A stretch of DNA of 10,033 bases, taken from positions 1 through 10,033 of the forward strand of contig CAYTKP010000032.1 in the NCBI GenBank assembly GCA_964438695.1, in the 5' to 3' direction. This DNA comes from Phoenicimicrobium sp964438695 (lineage in GTDB: Bacteria > Atribacterota > Phoenicimicrobiia > Phoenicimicrobiales > Phoenicimicrobiaceae). This document shows, piece by piece, positions 1 through 5,426 of the stretch. The translations under genes were made by a program, and so were the position numbers. Under the pieces are notes generated by a model that searched no databases, was not told the DNA's origin, and saw nothing but the letters and a program-made list of their open reading frames with translations. Positions within the stretch are counted from its first letter, which is position 1; every line of letters begins with the position of its first letter.

Positions 1-39
1 AATGCTGTTGTTTGTTTAATTTTAGAATATGACAAATAA
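1..39 (+). CDS. Possible 3' end of an upstream gene (partial)
   Basis: Frame 1 is open from the window edge and ends at TAA 37-39, giving NAVVCLILEYDK as the last residues. The other two plus frames also stop within about 30 bases, so a short open stretch is weak evidence. The end lies 42 bases before the DUF554 start, a spacing that would suit a shared transcript. Too little is visible to name a product. Confidence 0.3.
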   Translation, partial: NAVVCLILEYDK

Positions 40-81
40 AAAATAATTGAAATATTAAATTATTTAGAAGGTGAACCATCA

Positions 82-762
82 ATGAAAGGGACCATGGTAA
101 ATGTAATAGCTATTTTTTTAGGATGTTCAATAGGATTTATTTTGAAGAGTAAATTTCCGGAAAAAATTGGAAAAATTATTATGCAAGCCTTAGGGTTGGC
201 TTCTTTATTAATTGGTATGCAGATGGCTTTGAAGACCAATAATATTTTATTAATAATTTTTTCCCTGGTAATTGGTGGGATAATAGGAGAATTGATTGGG
301 ATTGAAGAAGGATTAGAAAGATTAGGAGAGAAGATAAGATCAAAATTTAAAGGGAACACTGCTTCGGGAAAATTTACGGAGGGATTTGTTACTGCCAGCT
401 TGCTATATTGTGTGGGTTCTATGGCCATCATGGGGGCACTCCAAGAAGGATTGAGTGGTAATCCAGATATACTCTATACTAAATCATTACTGGACGGAGT
501 TACTTCTATCGCTTTTACTGCAGCTATGGGGATAGGGGTGTTCTTTTCTGCAATTTCGGTATTTTTGTATCAAGGAGGGATTACTTTACTGGCTCAATCA
601 ATTAAGGGTTTTCTTTCTCCAGAGGTAATAAATGAAATGACTGCTACGGGAGGAATTTTAATATTGGGCATAGGCTTTGGATTATTGGAGATAAAGAAGA
701 TTAAAGTAGGGAATTTACTGCCAGCTATCCTGGTTGCTGCTATTTTAGCAGCAGTTTTTTAA
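82..762 (+). CDS. DUF554 family integral membrane protein (YdfK/YqgA-like)
   Basis: The product is 226 residues, the usual length for DUF554 proteins, and consists almost entirely of hydrophobic helices (about six) joined by short charged loops. Family features are visible: an N-terminal stretch ending in a Gly-rich helix (TMVNVIAIFLGCSIGF), then IMQALGLASLLIGMQMAL, a central amphipathic charged stretch near residues 75-92 (GLERLGEKIRSKFKG), GFVTASLLYCVGSMAIMGAL and a C-terminal Gly-rich helix. The family is described as a possible inner-membrane transporter, but no substrate is established. The ATG at 82 is chosen because AGAAGGTGA at 66-74 is a good SD site 7 bases upstream. A second in-frame ATG at 94 is less well placed. 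The gene after it, pgk, has its own promoter, so the two are probably separate units. Confidence 0.9.
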   Translation: MKGTMVNVIAIFLGCSIGFILKSKFPEKIGKIIMQALGLASLLIGMQMALKTNNILLIIFSLVIGGIIGELIGIEEGLERLGEKIRSKFKGNTASGKFTEGFVTASLLYCVGSMAIMGALQEGLSGNPDILYTKSLLDGVTSIAFTAAMGIGVFFSAISVFLYQGGITLLAQSIKGFLSPEVINEMTATGGILILGIGFGLLEIKKIKVGNLLPAILVAAILAAVF

Positions 763-796
763 GTCATATATTCTCTTTATTTATTCAATTGATAGG

Positions 797-853
797 AATC
801 CCCCTTTTTCACCATAACCCAATCCCCCCTTAAGGAGGGAGACAGGGGGTATT
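797..853. repeat. C/G-rich palindromic intergenic element
   Basis: In an otherwise AT-rich gap, AATCCCCC occurs at 797-804 and again at 821-828, and GGGGGTATT at 845-853 can pair with either copy (8 pairs, one bulged T). Nested inside is TCCCCCCTTAAGGAGGGA (823-840), a near-perfect palindrome with 8 of 9 pairs matched. No T-run follows, so it is not a standard intrinsic terminator. Its composition differs sharply from its surroundings. It looks like one of the short CCCCCTTA-type extragenic palindromes that occur in many bacterial genomes, possibly a degenerate non-autonomous element. The copy number in this genome cannot be seen. Confidence 0.55.
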
Positions 854-891
854 AAATCGATACTTTATTATCAAATGATTACTAAATGATG

Positions 892-920
892 TTGATTAAT
901 CGATTAGGTAATTATATAAT
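892..920 (+). promoter_or_regulatory. Predicted housekeeping promoter for pgk
   Basis: TTGATT at 892-897 and TATAAT at 915-920 are separated by 17 bases, a near-consensus vegetative promoter. Transcription would start near 927 and leave a leader of about 130 bases before the pgk start at 1058. The rest of the 763-1057 gap holds the C/G-rich palindrome and a small leader hairpin, but no gene. Confidence 0.6.
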
Positions 921-956
921 AAGTAACATTGGAATTTCAAAAATATAGAGGGGTTT

Positions 957-975
957 CAGAGGGCTTGCTCTCCTG
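957..975 (+). other. Small stem-loop in the pgk leader
   Basis: CAGAGGG at 957-963 pairs with CTCTCCTG at 968-975 around a CTTG loop, giving seven pairs (one G-T) with one bulged C. It lies about 80 bases before the pgk start, inside the predicted leader. No U-tract follows, and I see no known riboswitch or T-box consensus around it. Its function is unknown. Confidence 0.35.
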
Positions 976-1057
976 AGAATCTTAACAAATTTATTATGAT
1001 TGGTTAAATGATTTAAAGATAAAAATAAATATTAGTAAAATATTGGAGGTTATTAAG

Positions 1058-2260
1058 TTGAAAAAAAAGACTATTGAGGATTTAAAGGAAAAACAATTAG
1101 AAGGTAAAAAAGTATTAGTAAGAGTTGATTTTAATGTTCCCTTAAATGAAGAACTAGAAATTACTGATGATACAAGAATAGTAGCAGCTCTTCCTACTAT
1201 TAAATATTTAATCTCTCATCACACTAAAGTGATATTGATGAGCCATTTAGGCCGTCCCAAAGGGAAAGTAGTTGAGAAATTAAGATTAGATCCAGTAGCT
1301 AAGAGGTTAAGTAAATTATTGCTCCAGGAGGTTAGAAAAGCTAATGATTGTATTGGAGAGGAAGTAGAAAAGATTGTTTCTAATATGCAAGATAGGGAAG
1401 TTGTTCTATTGGAAAATTTAAGATTTCATCCAGAAGAAGAAAAGAATGATTATGAATTTTCTAAAAAGTTAGCCAATTTAGCCGATATTTTTATAAATGA
1501 TGCCTTTGGCACTGCTCATCGAGCCCATTCTTCTACGGTGGGAGTGGCAAAAATACTGCCTTCTTGTGCTGGATTTTTGATGTCTAAAGAGATAGAAGTA
1601 TTGAGTAATTTGATGGAAAATCCTGAGAGACCTTTTGTGGTTTTATTGGGAGGGGCGAAGATATCTGGGAAAATTGATATTGTGCAAAATTTATTAGATA
1701 TTGCCGATAAAATATTAATTGCAGGAGGAATGAGTTATACCTGTTTGGCTGCCCAGGGTTATGCAGTAGGTAATTCCTTATTGGAAGAATATGATTTAGA
1801 AATAGTTAGAAAAATGTTGAAGAGAGCGGAAGAACTTGGTAATAAAATACTTCTACCCATTGATTTGGTAATAGCCAGAAAAGAGGTATCAGAAGATGCC
1901 AAAAGTATAATGGTCGGAATAGATAGTATCCCAAAAGATGGAATAGGGGTAGACTTAGGTGAGAAATCTTTAGCAATGTTTGAAGAAGCAATAAAAAAGG
2001 CCAGGACTGTTTTTTGGAATGGACCGGTGGGTGTATTCGAGATTGACAAATTTGCAAAAGGAACTAATAGGATAGCAAGAGCATTAGCAGATATAAACGG
2101 AAAGGCGATTACGGTAATTGGAGGTGGAGATTCTATTGCTGCGATTGACAAAGCAGGTTTTACCAAAAAAATAACTCATATTTCTACAGGAGGCGGAGCT
2201 TCCTTAGAGTTTTTGGGAGGGAAAAAACTTCCGGGGATTGAGGTTTTACCGAACAGATAA
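1058..2260 (+). CDS. pgk: Phosphoglycerate kinase
   Basis: This cytosolic glycolytic enzyme transfers phosphate from 1,3-bisphosphoglycerate to ADP, giving 3-phosphoglycerate and ATP. Motifs run in family order: RVDFNVPL near residue 24, SHLGRPKG, ENLRFHPEE, NDAFGTAHRAHSST, LGGAKISGK (Lys201, Lys205), the WNGPVGVFE hinge region, GGGDSIAAIDKAG and the C-terminal STGGGASLEFL. With the TTG at 1058 as start the protein has 400 residues, close to the normal length. That start is chosen because GGAGGT at 1045-1050 is an ideal SD site 7 bases upstream. The in-frame TTG at 1043 overlaps that SD site, and there is no ATG nearby. Gly204 stands where most family members have Asp (SDK), and LGGKKLPG replaces the usual LEGKKLPG. 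The usual partners gap and tpiA are not adjacent in this window. Confidence 0.97.
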   Translation: MKKKTIEDLKEKQLEGKKVLVRVDFNVPLNEELEITDDTRIVAALPTIKYLISHHTKVILMSHLGRPKGKVVEKLRLDPVAKRLSKLLLQEVRKANDCIGEEVEKIVSNMQDREVVLLENLRFHPEEEKNDYEFSKKLANLADIFINDAFGTAHRAHSSTVGVAKILPSCAGFLMSKEIEVLSNLMENPERPFVVLLGGAKISGKIDIVQNLLDIADKILIAGGMSYTCLAAQGYAVGNSLLEEYDLEIVRKMLKRAEELGNKILLPIDLVIARKEVSEDAKSIMVGIDSIPKDGIGVDLGEKSLAMFEEAIKKARTVFWNGPVGVFEIDKFAKGTNRIARALADINGKAITVIGGGDSIAAIDKAGFTKKITHISTGGGASLEFLGGKKLPGIEVLPNR

Positions 2261-2338
2261 TTTATATCGACTGAGTAATTTTGGAGTTATTTTTATACCC
2301 TTTGTTATTTCTTATTTGATAAAGCAAAAAAGATTTGG

Positions 2339-2378
2339 AGGGGAATAAAGAGTGATTTAAATAGAAAAATTTTCCCTT
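2339..2378. terminator. Possible bidirectional terminator between convergent genes
   Basis: AGGGGAA at 2339-2345 can pair with TTCCCTT at 2372-2378 (seven pairs, one G-T) around a 26-base loop. On the plus strand ATATTTTTTA follows, and on the minus strand TTTTTT follows after a few bases, so it could end both pgk and the converging minus-strand gene. The large loop and AT-rich setting make this a weak call. It overlaps the stop codon of the minus-strand gene. Confidence 0.35.
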
Positions 2379-2871
2379 AAATATTTTTTAGAATAAGTTT
2401 TTCAATTTTTTCTTTCATTCTTTGCCAGTGAGTTCCTTTCCAGTAATATTTCTGGCAAGATGGACAATAGAAAAATTCCTTTTGAGTAAGAAAGACATAA
2501 GGAGGAACAAGGTCCTCAACTTTTCTTTTATCGATTTTTATAGTGGGCGTGTTACATAGGGAGCAACGGGAAAAGATATTTAAATTAAAATCGATTATTA
2601 GCTTTAATCCTTTTATCACTTCTAATAATTGTTCTTCCCATTGATCACTTTTAATGAATAAGTAATCACAAATGTTTTTTCTTTTAATCAGATTAGTATC
2701 TCTGGTTAACAATATTCTATTTTCTTTTTGGGCAGTAAGAATAAGGGTTATATCATCATCGAAAATAGGATAGGTGGTATCATAACCTAAAATACGGAGC
2801 CATTTAGTTAGTTTGCCCAGCATTTTATCGGCTAAAAATTTTATTTTTTCTTTATTATTATTTTCTCTCAT
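2377..2871 (-). CDS. Mut7-C RNase domain protein with C-terminal zinc ribbon
   Basis: The 164-residue product matches the stand-alone Mut7-C family (PIN-like fold, predicted nuclease). The N-terminal half carries FLADKMLGKLTKWLRILGYDT (residues 12-32) and the RILLTRD motif (52-58). Asp15, Asp38-40 and Asp58 are plausible metal-binding acidic residues. The C-terminal half is a zinc ribbon with Cys103/Cys106 (RCSLCN) and Cys136/Cys139 (CPSCQKYYWKGTHW). Homologues are commonly annotated as Mut7-C RNAse domain proteins, with no experimentally fixed bacterial substrate that I can state. The ATG at 2871 puts ten Lys/Asn-rich residues before the conserved start, and no other start codon is nearby. 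No SD site is visible before it. Instead a small inverted repeat (2876-2890) occupies that position. The gene is convergent with pgk and divergent from csoR. Confidence 0.9.
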   Translation of the reverse strand: MRENNNKEKIKFLADKMLGKLTKWLRILGYDTTYPIFDDDITLILTAQKENRILLTRDTNLIKRKNICDYLFIKSDQWEEQLLEVIKGLKLIIDFNLNIFSRCSLCNTPTIKIDKRKVEDLVPPYVFLTQKEFFYCPSCQKYYWKGTHWQRMKEKIEKLILKNI

Positions 2872-2875
2872 TTTT

Positions 2876-2890
2876 ATAAGCCAAGCTTAT
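2876..2890 (-). other. Inverted repeat just upstream of the Mut7-C gene start
   Basis: ATAAGC and GCTTAT form a perfect 6-bp inverted repeat with a 3-base loop. On the minus strand it ends 4 bases before the ATG, in the place where the SD site would be. In mRNA it would form a small hairpin at the ribosome-binding region. It could equally be a repressor site or chance in AT-rich DNA. Confidence 0.4.
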
Positions 2891-2927
2891 TTGATGATAT
2901 TTATTCTATTATCTTTCTTTTAAAATT

Positions 2928-2957
2928 ATTATAACACAACACTATTTAGTTGGCCAA
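2928..2957 (-). promoter_or_regulatory. Candidate promoter for the Mut7-C gene
   Basis: On the minus strand TTGGCC (2957 down to 2952) and TATAAT (2933 down to 2928) are 18 bases apart. The -10 box is perfect and the -35 box matches 4 of 6. The predicted start point lies about 50 bases before the ATG, so the inverted repeat at 2876-2890 would fall in the leader. Confidence 0.45.
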
Positions 2958-2962
2958 TTATA

Positions 2963-3050
2963 TCAGTTATCCAGTTTACCAGTTACCCAGTTTGTTAGTC
3001 TTCCAGTCTACCAATCTACCAATTGCCCGATCGGCCAATCTGCTGATTAA
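2963..3050. repeat. Degenerate 8-bp tandem array (about 11 units)
   Basis: The stretch can be cut into eleven consecutive 8-base units without gaps. Most resemble CCARTYTR: CCAGTTTA (2971), CCAGTTAC (2979), CCAGTTTG (2987), CCAGTCTA (3003), CCAATCTA (3011), CCAATTGC (3019) and CCAATCTG (3035). Units at 2963, 2995, 3027 and 3043 are more diverged. The array has no coding potential and is richer in C than its flanks. It fills most of the divergent gap between the Mut7-C gene and the csoR promoter. Related arrays occur at 5279-5353 and 9365-9420. Confidence 0.65.
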
Positions 3051-3091
3051 GAAATCATAAAAGGTTTACTTTATTTTGTAGGTAAGAAAGC

Positions 3092-3120
3092 TTGACAATT
3101 TAGAAATTTAGCTATATTAT
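3092..3120 (+). promoter_or_regulatory. csoR promoter
   Basis: A perfect TTGACA at 3092-3097 and TATTAT at 3115-3120 are 17 bases apart. The predicted start point, near 3127, falls inside the inverted repeat at 3122-3144, so a bound repressor would block initiation. An alternative -10, TATAAT at 3143-3148, has only a poor -35 (TTTATA, 3120-3125) and would place the operator in the spacer instead. No good SD site precedes the csoR ATG (AGGATA at 3155-3160 is 13 bases away). Confidence 0.7.
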
Positions 3121-3121
3121 T

Positions 3122-3144
3122 TATATACCCCCTTAGGGTATATA
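3122..3144. promoter_or_regulatory. Predicted CsoR operator
   Basis: TATATACCC (3122-3130) and GGGTATATA (3136-3144) are perfect 9-bp inverted arms around CCTTA. The core TACCC-N5-GGGTA resembles CsoR-type operators known from copper-responsive promoters in Firmicutes. It sits directly after the -10 box of the gene that encodes a CsoR-family repressor, so autoregulation by Cu(I) is the natural reading. Binding is inferred, not shown. Confidence 0.65.
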
Positions 3145-3173
3145 TAATAAATATAGGATAAATTACTGCCATT

Positions 3174-3458
3174 ATGAATGATTTACAGTTTAGTCAATTA
3201 GAAAAGATAAAAATATTGAGTAGGTTAAAAAGGATAGAAGGGCAAATCAGAGGCATTCAAAAGATGATTGTTGATGAGAGATCTTGTTCAGACATTATGG
3301 TTCAAATTGCTGCGGTTAAAGCAGCTCTTAATCAGGTAAATAAACTACTTGTGGAAAATCATGTAAATTCATGCTTTAATTCATCCCTTTCTTCAAAAGA
3401 TATTTCTCAGGATACCATTACAGATATAATGAATTTAATAATAAAGTTCCTAAGATAA
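3174..3458 (+). CDS. csoR: CsoR family metal-sensing transcriptional repressor
   Basis: This 94-residue all-helical protein belongs to the CsoR/RcnR family (former DUF156). The signature LSRLKRIEGQIRGIQKMI spans residues 15-32. The metal site of Cu(I)-type CsoR is present as Cys38, His63 and Cys67 (RSCSD and ENHVNSC). RcnR-type nickel/cobalt sensors would have a His-Cys-His-His pattern instead, and CstR-type persulfide sensors lack the His. Such repressors release DNA when Cu(I) binds and usually control copper exporters or chaperones. No copA or copZ is in view. The gene follows a strong promoter and a matching inverted-repeat operator, and lies 219 bases before mcsA on the same strand, at the end where ctsR normally sits. 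Family assignment is firm; the metal and the targets are inferred. Confidence 0.93.
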   Translation: MNDLQFSQLEKIKILSRLKRIEGQIRGIQKMIVDERSCSDIMVQIAAVKAALNQVNKLLVENHVNSCFNSSLSSKDISQDTITDIMNLIIKFLR

Positions 3459-3504
3459 GATAAGACTACTATTAAAAGAGAAAAATATATGATAAAGTAG
3501 ATAA

Positions 3505-3537
3505 AAGAGAATGCATAATTGAAGAAATAATTCTCTT
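3505..3537. promoter_or_regulatory. 8-bp inverted repeat between csoR and mcsA
   Basis: AAGAGAAT (3505-3512) and ATTCTCTT (3530-3537) are perfect inverted arms with a 17-base spacer, ending 7 bases before the -35 box of the mcsA promoter. A T-rich but interrupted tract follows, so it might be a weak terminator for csoR or an upstream operator for mcsA. It does not match the CIRCE element of HrcA (TTAGCACTC-N9-GAGTGCTAA). Confidence 0.4.
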
Positions 3538-3544
3538 GATTTGT

Positions 3545-3573
3545 TTGGTTTTAGGTGTATATAGGTATATAAT
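3545..3573 (+). promoter_or_regulatory. Promoter for the mcsA-mcsB-clpC-radA genes
   Basis: TTGGTT at 3545-3550 and a perfect TATAAT at 3568-3573 are 17 bases apart, placing the start near 3580 and giving a leader of about 98 bases. The spacer and -10 contain a direct repeat with a 10-bp period: TAGGTGTATA (3552-3561) and TAGGTATATA (3562-3571). CtsR operators are likewise tandem heptads (RGTCAAA) with a 10-bp period, but here only RGT and one A of each heptad match. Heat or stress control is therefore only a suggestion. Confidence 0.6.
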
Positions 3574-3677
3574 AGGAAAAATTTTTAAATCTTAAACCAG
3601 GAGAATGTTTTATTACAAAAATATAAAAAGAATTAAAATTAATATAAATAAAAAAATTGGAGGAAAAGTTATTTATT

Positions 3678-4199
3678 ATGTTATGTCAATTTTGTAAAAA
3701 AAAAGAAGCTACGATTATTGTTACCCAAGTAGTAGATGGTGAAAAGACTGAGTATCATCTTTGCAAAGACTGTGCTGCTCTATTTGGTGATAAATTATCC
3801 ATATTTTCTTTCCCTCAGTTTAATTTTGATAATCTATTAAGCGGGTTATTAAAGACAATCGATATTTATGGCAAAGAAGAAGGTATAATCCCCACCAGAG
3901 AAATGAAATGCAGCAATTGCGGTTTAACCTATAGTGATTTTACCCAATCTGGGAAATTAGGTTGTAGCATGTGTTATCACGATTTTAGAGAACAATTGAC
4001 TCCTCTGCTTAGAAGATTACATGGTAATAGTGAGCATGTGGGCAAGATCCCCCGCCAAGCAAAAAGTAAATTGGAAAAAATTAAACAGATTAAACGACTA
4101 AGAAAGGAATTGCAGGAAGCAGTGATAAAGGAAGATTATGAGAAAGCAGCCAAGATAAGGGATGAAATATTAAAACTTGAAGGGGCATTAAAGAAATAA
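3678..4199 (+). CDS. mcsA: McsA, zinc-finger activator of the McsB arginine kinase
   Basis: With ATG 3678 the product has 173 residues and begins MLCQFCKKKEATI, as McsA proteins normally do. An in-frame TTG at 3657 lies inside the SD site (GGAGG, 3659-3663) and would add seven atypical residues. Four CxxC pairs form two zinc-binding modules: Cys3/Cys6 with Cys29/Cys32, and Cys78/Cys81 with Cys96/Cys99. A UvrB/UvrC-type helical motif (about residues 133-168, with VIKEDYEKAAKIRDEI) ends the protein. In Bacillus and Staphylococcus McsA binds and activates McsB, and its metal-binding Cys residues are linked to heavy-metal and oxidative stress responses. The stop is one base before the mcsB start, so the two are translated from one transcript. 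Confidence 0.93.
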   Translation: MLCQFCKKKEATIIVTQVVDGEKTEYHLCKDCAALFGDKLSIFSFPQFNFDNLLSGLLKTIDIYGKEEGIIPTREMKCSNCGLTYSDFTQSGKLGCSMCYHDFREQLTPLLRRLHGNSEHVGKIPRQAKSKLEKIKQIKRLRKELQEAVIKEDYEKAAKIRDEILKLEGALKK

Positions 4200-4200
4200 A

Positions 4201-5274
4201 ATGCAAAATAGCAATAAGAAGAAATTATTACAGAGTTTAACAGAATCTGTGGCAGAATGGACAAGTGGAAAAGGACCGCTTTCCGAAATAGTAATAAGTT
4301 CACGGATTAGATTGGCCCGGAATGTTGAAGATATTCCTTTTCCTCCTCGAGCCGAAGAAGTAGATCTAAAAAATATTTATGAGATTACTAAACAAGTAAT
4401 AGAAAAGAATCCTCTTTTTAAAGATTTAAATTTTTTTCTATTAGATGAGCTAAGTCCTATAGAGAGTCAATTTTTAGTAGAAAAACATTTGGTTAGTCTA
4501 TACCATGCTCGAGGGAAACACCCTTACAGAGGGTGTGTTTATAACCAAGAAGAGACCTTTAGTATAATGATTAACGAAGAAGATCATTTTCGGATCCAAT
4601 ATCTTCTTTCTGGATTACAGCTTAACAAGATATGGGAGTCTATTAATCAAATTGATGATGAAATTGGGAAAGATGTTACTTATGCCTTTAGTGAGAAAGA
4701 AGGCTATTTAACCTCTTGTCCAACCAATGTAGGTACAGGTATGCGGGCTTCAGTGATGTTACATTTACCAGCCTTAGTTAAGTTGAATAGATTAAATGAT
4801 ATATTAAAAGCAATATCTAAAATAGGATATGTGGTAAGAGGATTTTATGGAGAGGGAACAGAAGTTATGGGGAATCTCTTTCAGATTTCTAACCAGATTA
4901 CTTTGGGATTATCCGAGGAGGAGATTATCGATAATTTAGAAAAAGTTAATCAACAAATAGTAACTCAAGAACAGAAGGCGAGAAAAGAACTATTATCTGA
5001 ATTTAGAAGTCAGCTGGAAGATCAGGTATGGAGAGCTTATGGCATTCTGAGCAATGCCCGAATTATATCTTCATCAGAAACAATGGAGCTTTTATCTAAA
5101 TTAAGACTCGGTGTTGAATTAGAAATGATCACTCATCTTGATTTAGGAACGATAAATAAAATAATGTTATTGATTCAACCTGCTTATTTACAAATGTTAT
5201 CTGGTAAAAGCTTAAGCCCTTTTGAAAGAGATGTGCAAAGGGCAAGACTAATTAGAGATAAAATTAGCCATTAG
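4201..5274 (+). CDS. mcsB: Protein-arginine kinase McsB
   Basis: McsB belongs to the ATP:guanido phosphotransferase family and phosphorylates arginine residues, tagging unfolded proteins for ClpC-ClpP. The 357-residue length is normal for bacterial McsB. Hallmarks are SSRIRLARN (33-41), INEEDHFRIQ, SCPTNVGTG with the catalytic-loop Cys173, and RGFYGEGTEVMGNLFQISNQ. The C-terminal RDVQRA (343-348) fits the RDxxRA motif that forms the allosteric phosphoarginine site in McsB and is absent from creatine and arginine kinases of metabolism. The gene starts one base after the mcsA stop, and only a weak, distant SD-like AAGGGG is visible, which suggests translational coupling. A 152-base gap before clpC is larger than is usual in this operon. 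Confidence 0.96.
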   Translation: MQNSNKKKLLQSLTESVAEWTSGKGPLSEIVISSRIRLARNVEDIPFPPRAEEVDLKNIYEITKQVIEKNPLFKDLNFFLLDELSPIESQFLVEKHLVSLYHARGKHPYRGCVYNQEETFSIMINEEDHFRIQYLLSGLQLNKIWESINQIDDEIGKDVTYAFSEKEGYLTSCPTNVGTGMRASVMLHLPALVKLNRLNDILKAISKIGYVVRGFYGEGTEVMGNLFQISNQITLGLSEEEIIDNLEKVNQQIVTQEQKARKELLSEFRSQLEDQVWRAYGILSNARIISSSETMELLSKLRLGVELEMITHLDLGTINKIMLLIQPAYLQMLSGKSLSPFERDVQRARLIRDKISH

Positions 5275-5278
5275 TATA

Positions 5279-5353
5279 TTTGATTAGCTAGTTAATGGTT
5301 ATCTAGTTAGTTGATGAGTTCATATTAAACCAGTTAATTAGTTAACTATGTAA
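5279..5353. repeat. Degenerate 8-bp repeats in the mcsB-clpC gap
   Basis: Units GCTAGTTA (5287), ATGGTTAT (5295) and CTAGTTAG (5303) run in 8-base phase. After a 3-base slip come CCAGTTAA (5330), TTAGTTAA (5338) and CTATGTAA (5346). The unit resembles that of the array at 2963-3050. The rest of the gap holds the clpC SD site and no clear promoter or terminator. Confidence 0.5.
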
Positions 5354-5426
5354 AGGGGAAAATTTTGGAAGAGTGATGAAAAACAAAGTTACTTATTTAA
5401 TTTAAGAGAAAGGATGTGTATATAGA

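Noticed and set aside
60..431. Minus-strand open frame of 123 codons opposite the DUF554 gene
   Set aside because: It is fully antisense to a well-supported membrane protein, has low-complexity Ile/Pro/Asn content and no family resemblance.
1043..1057. TTG at 1043 as the pgk start
   Set aside because: This TTG is part of the sequence that forms the SD site for the TTG at 1058, and the added residues do not match Pgk proteins.
1759..2166. Minus-strand open frames (also 1806-2057) opposite pgk
   Set aside because: They are antisense to conserved Pgk motifs, rich in Ser/Pro/Leu, and have no recognisable domain.
2963..3050. CRISPR array
   Set aside because: The units are 8 bases, contiguous and diverged, with no conserved repeat of 23-40 bases alternating with unique spacers, and no cas genes nearby.
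3657..3677. TTG at 3657 as the mcsA start
   Set aside because: It overlaps the GGAGG SD site, and McsA proteins begin at the Met that starts MLCQFC (ATG 3678).
3459..3677. CIRCE (HrcA) element upstream of mcsA
   Set aside because: No TTAGCACTC-N9-GAGTGCTAA or close variant is present, and the inverted repeat found has different arms and spacing.
3605..3697. Plus-strand frame of 30 codons in the mcsA leader overlapping the mcsA start
   Set aside because: It consists mainly of Lys, Ile and Asn from AT-rich DNA, and its SD-like AGGAG is only 1 base from the ATG.
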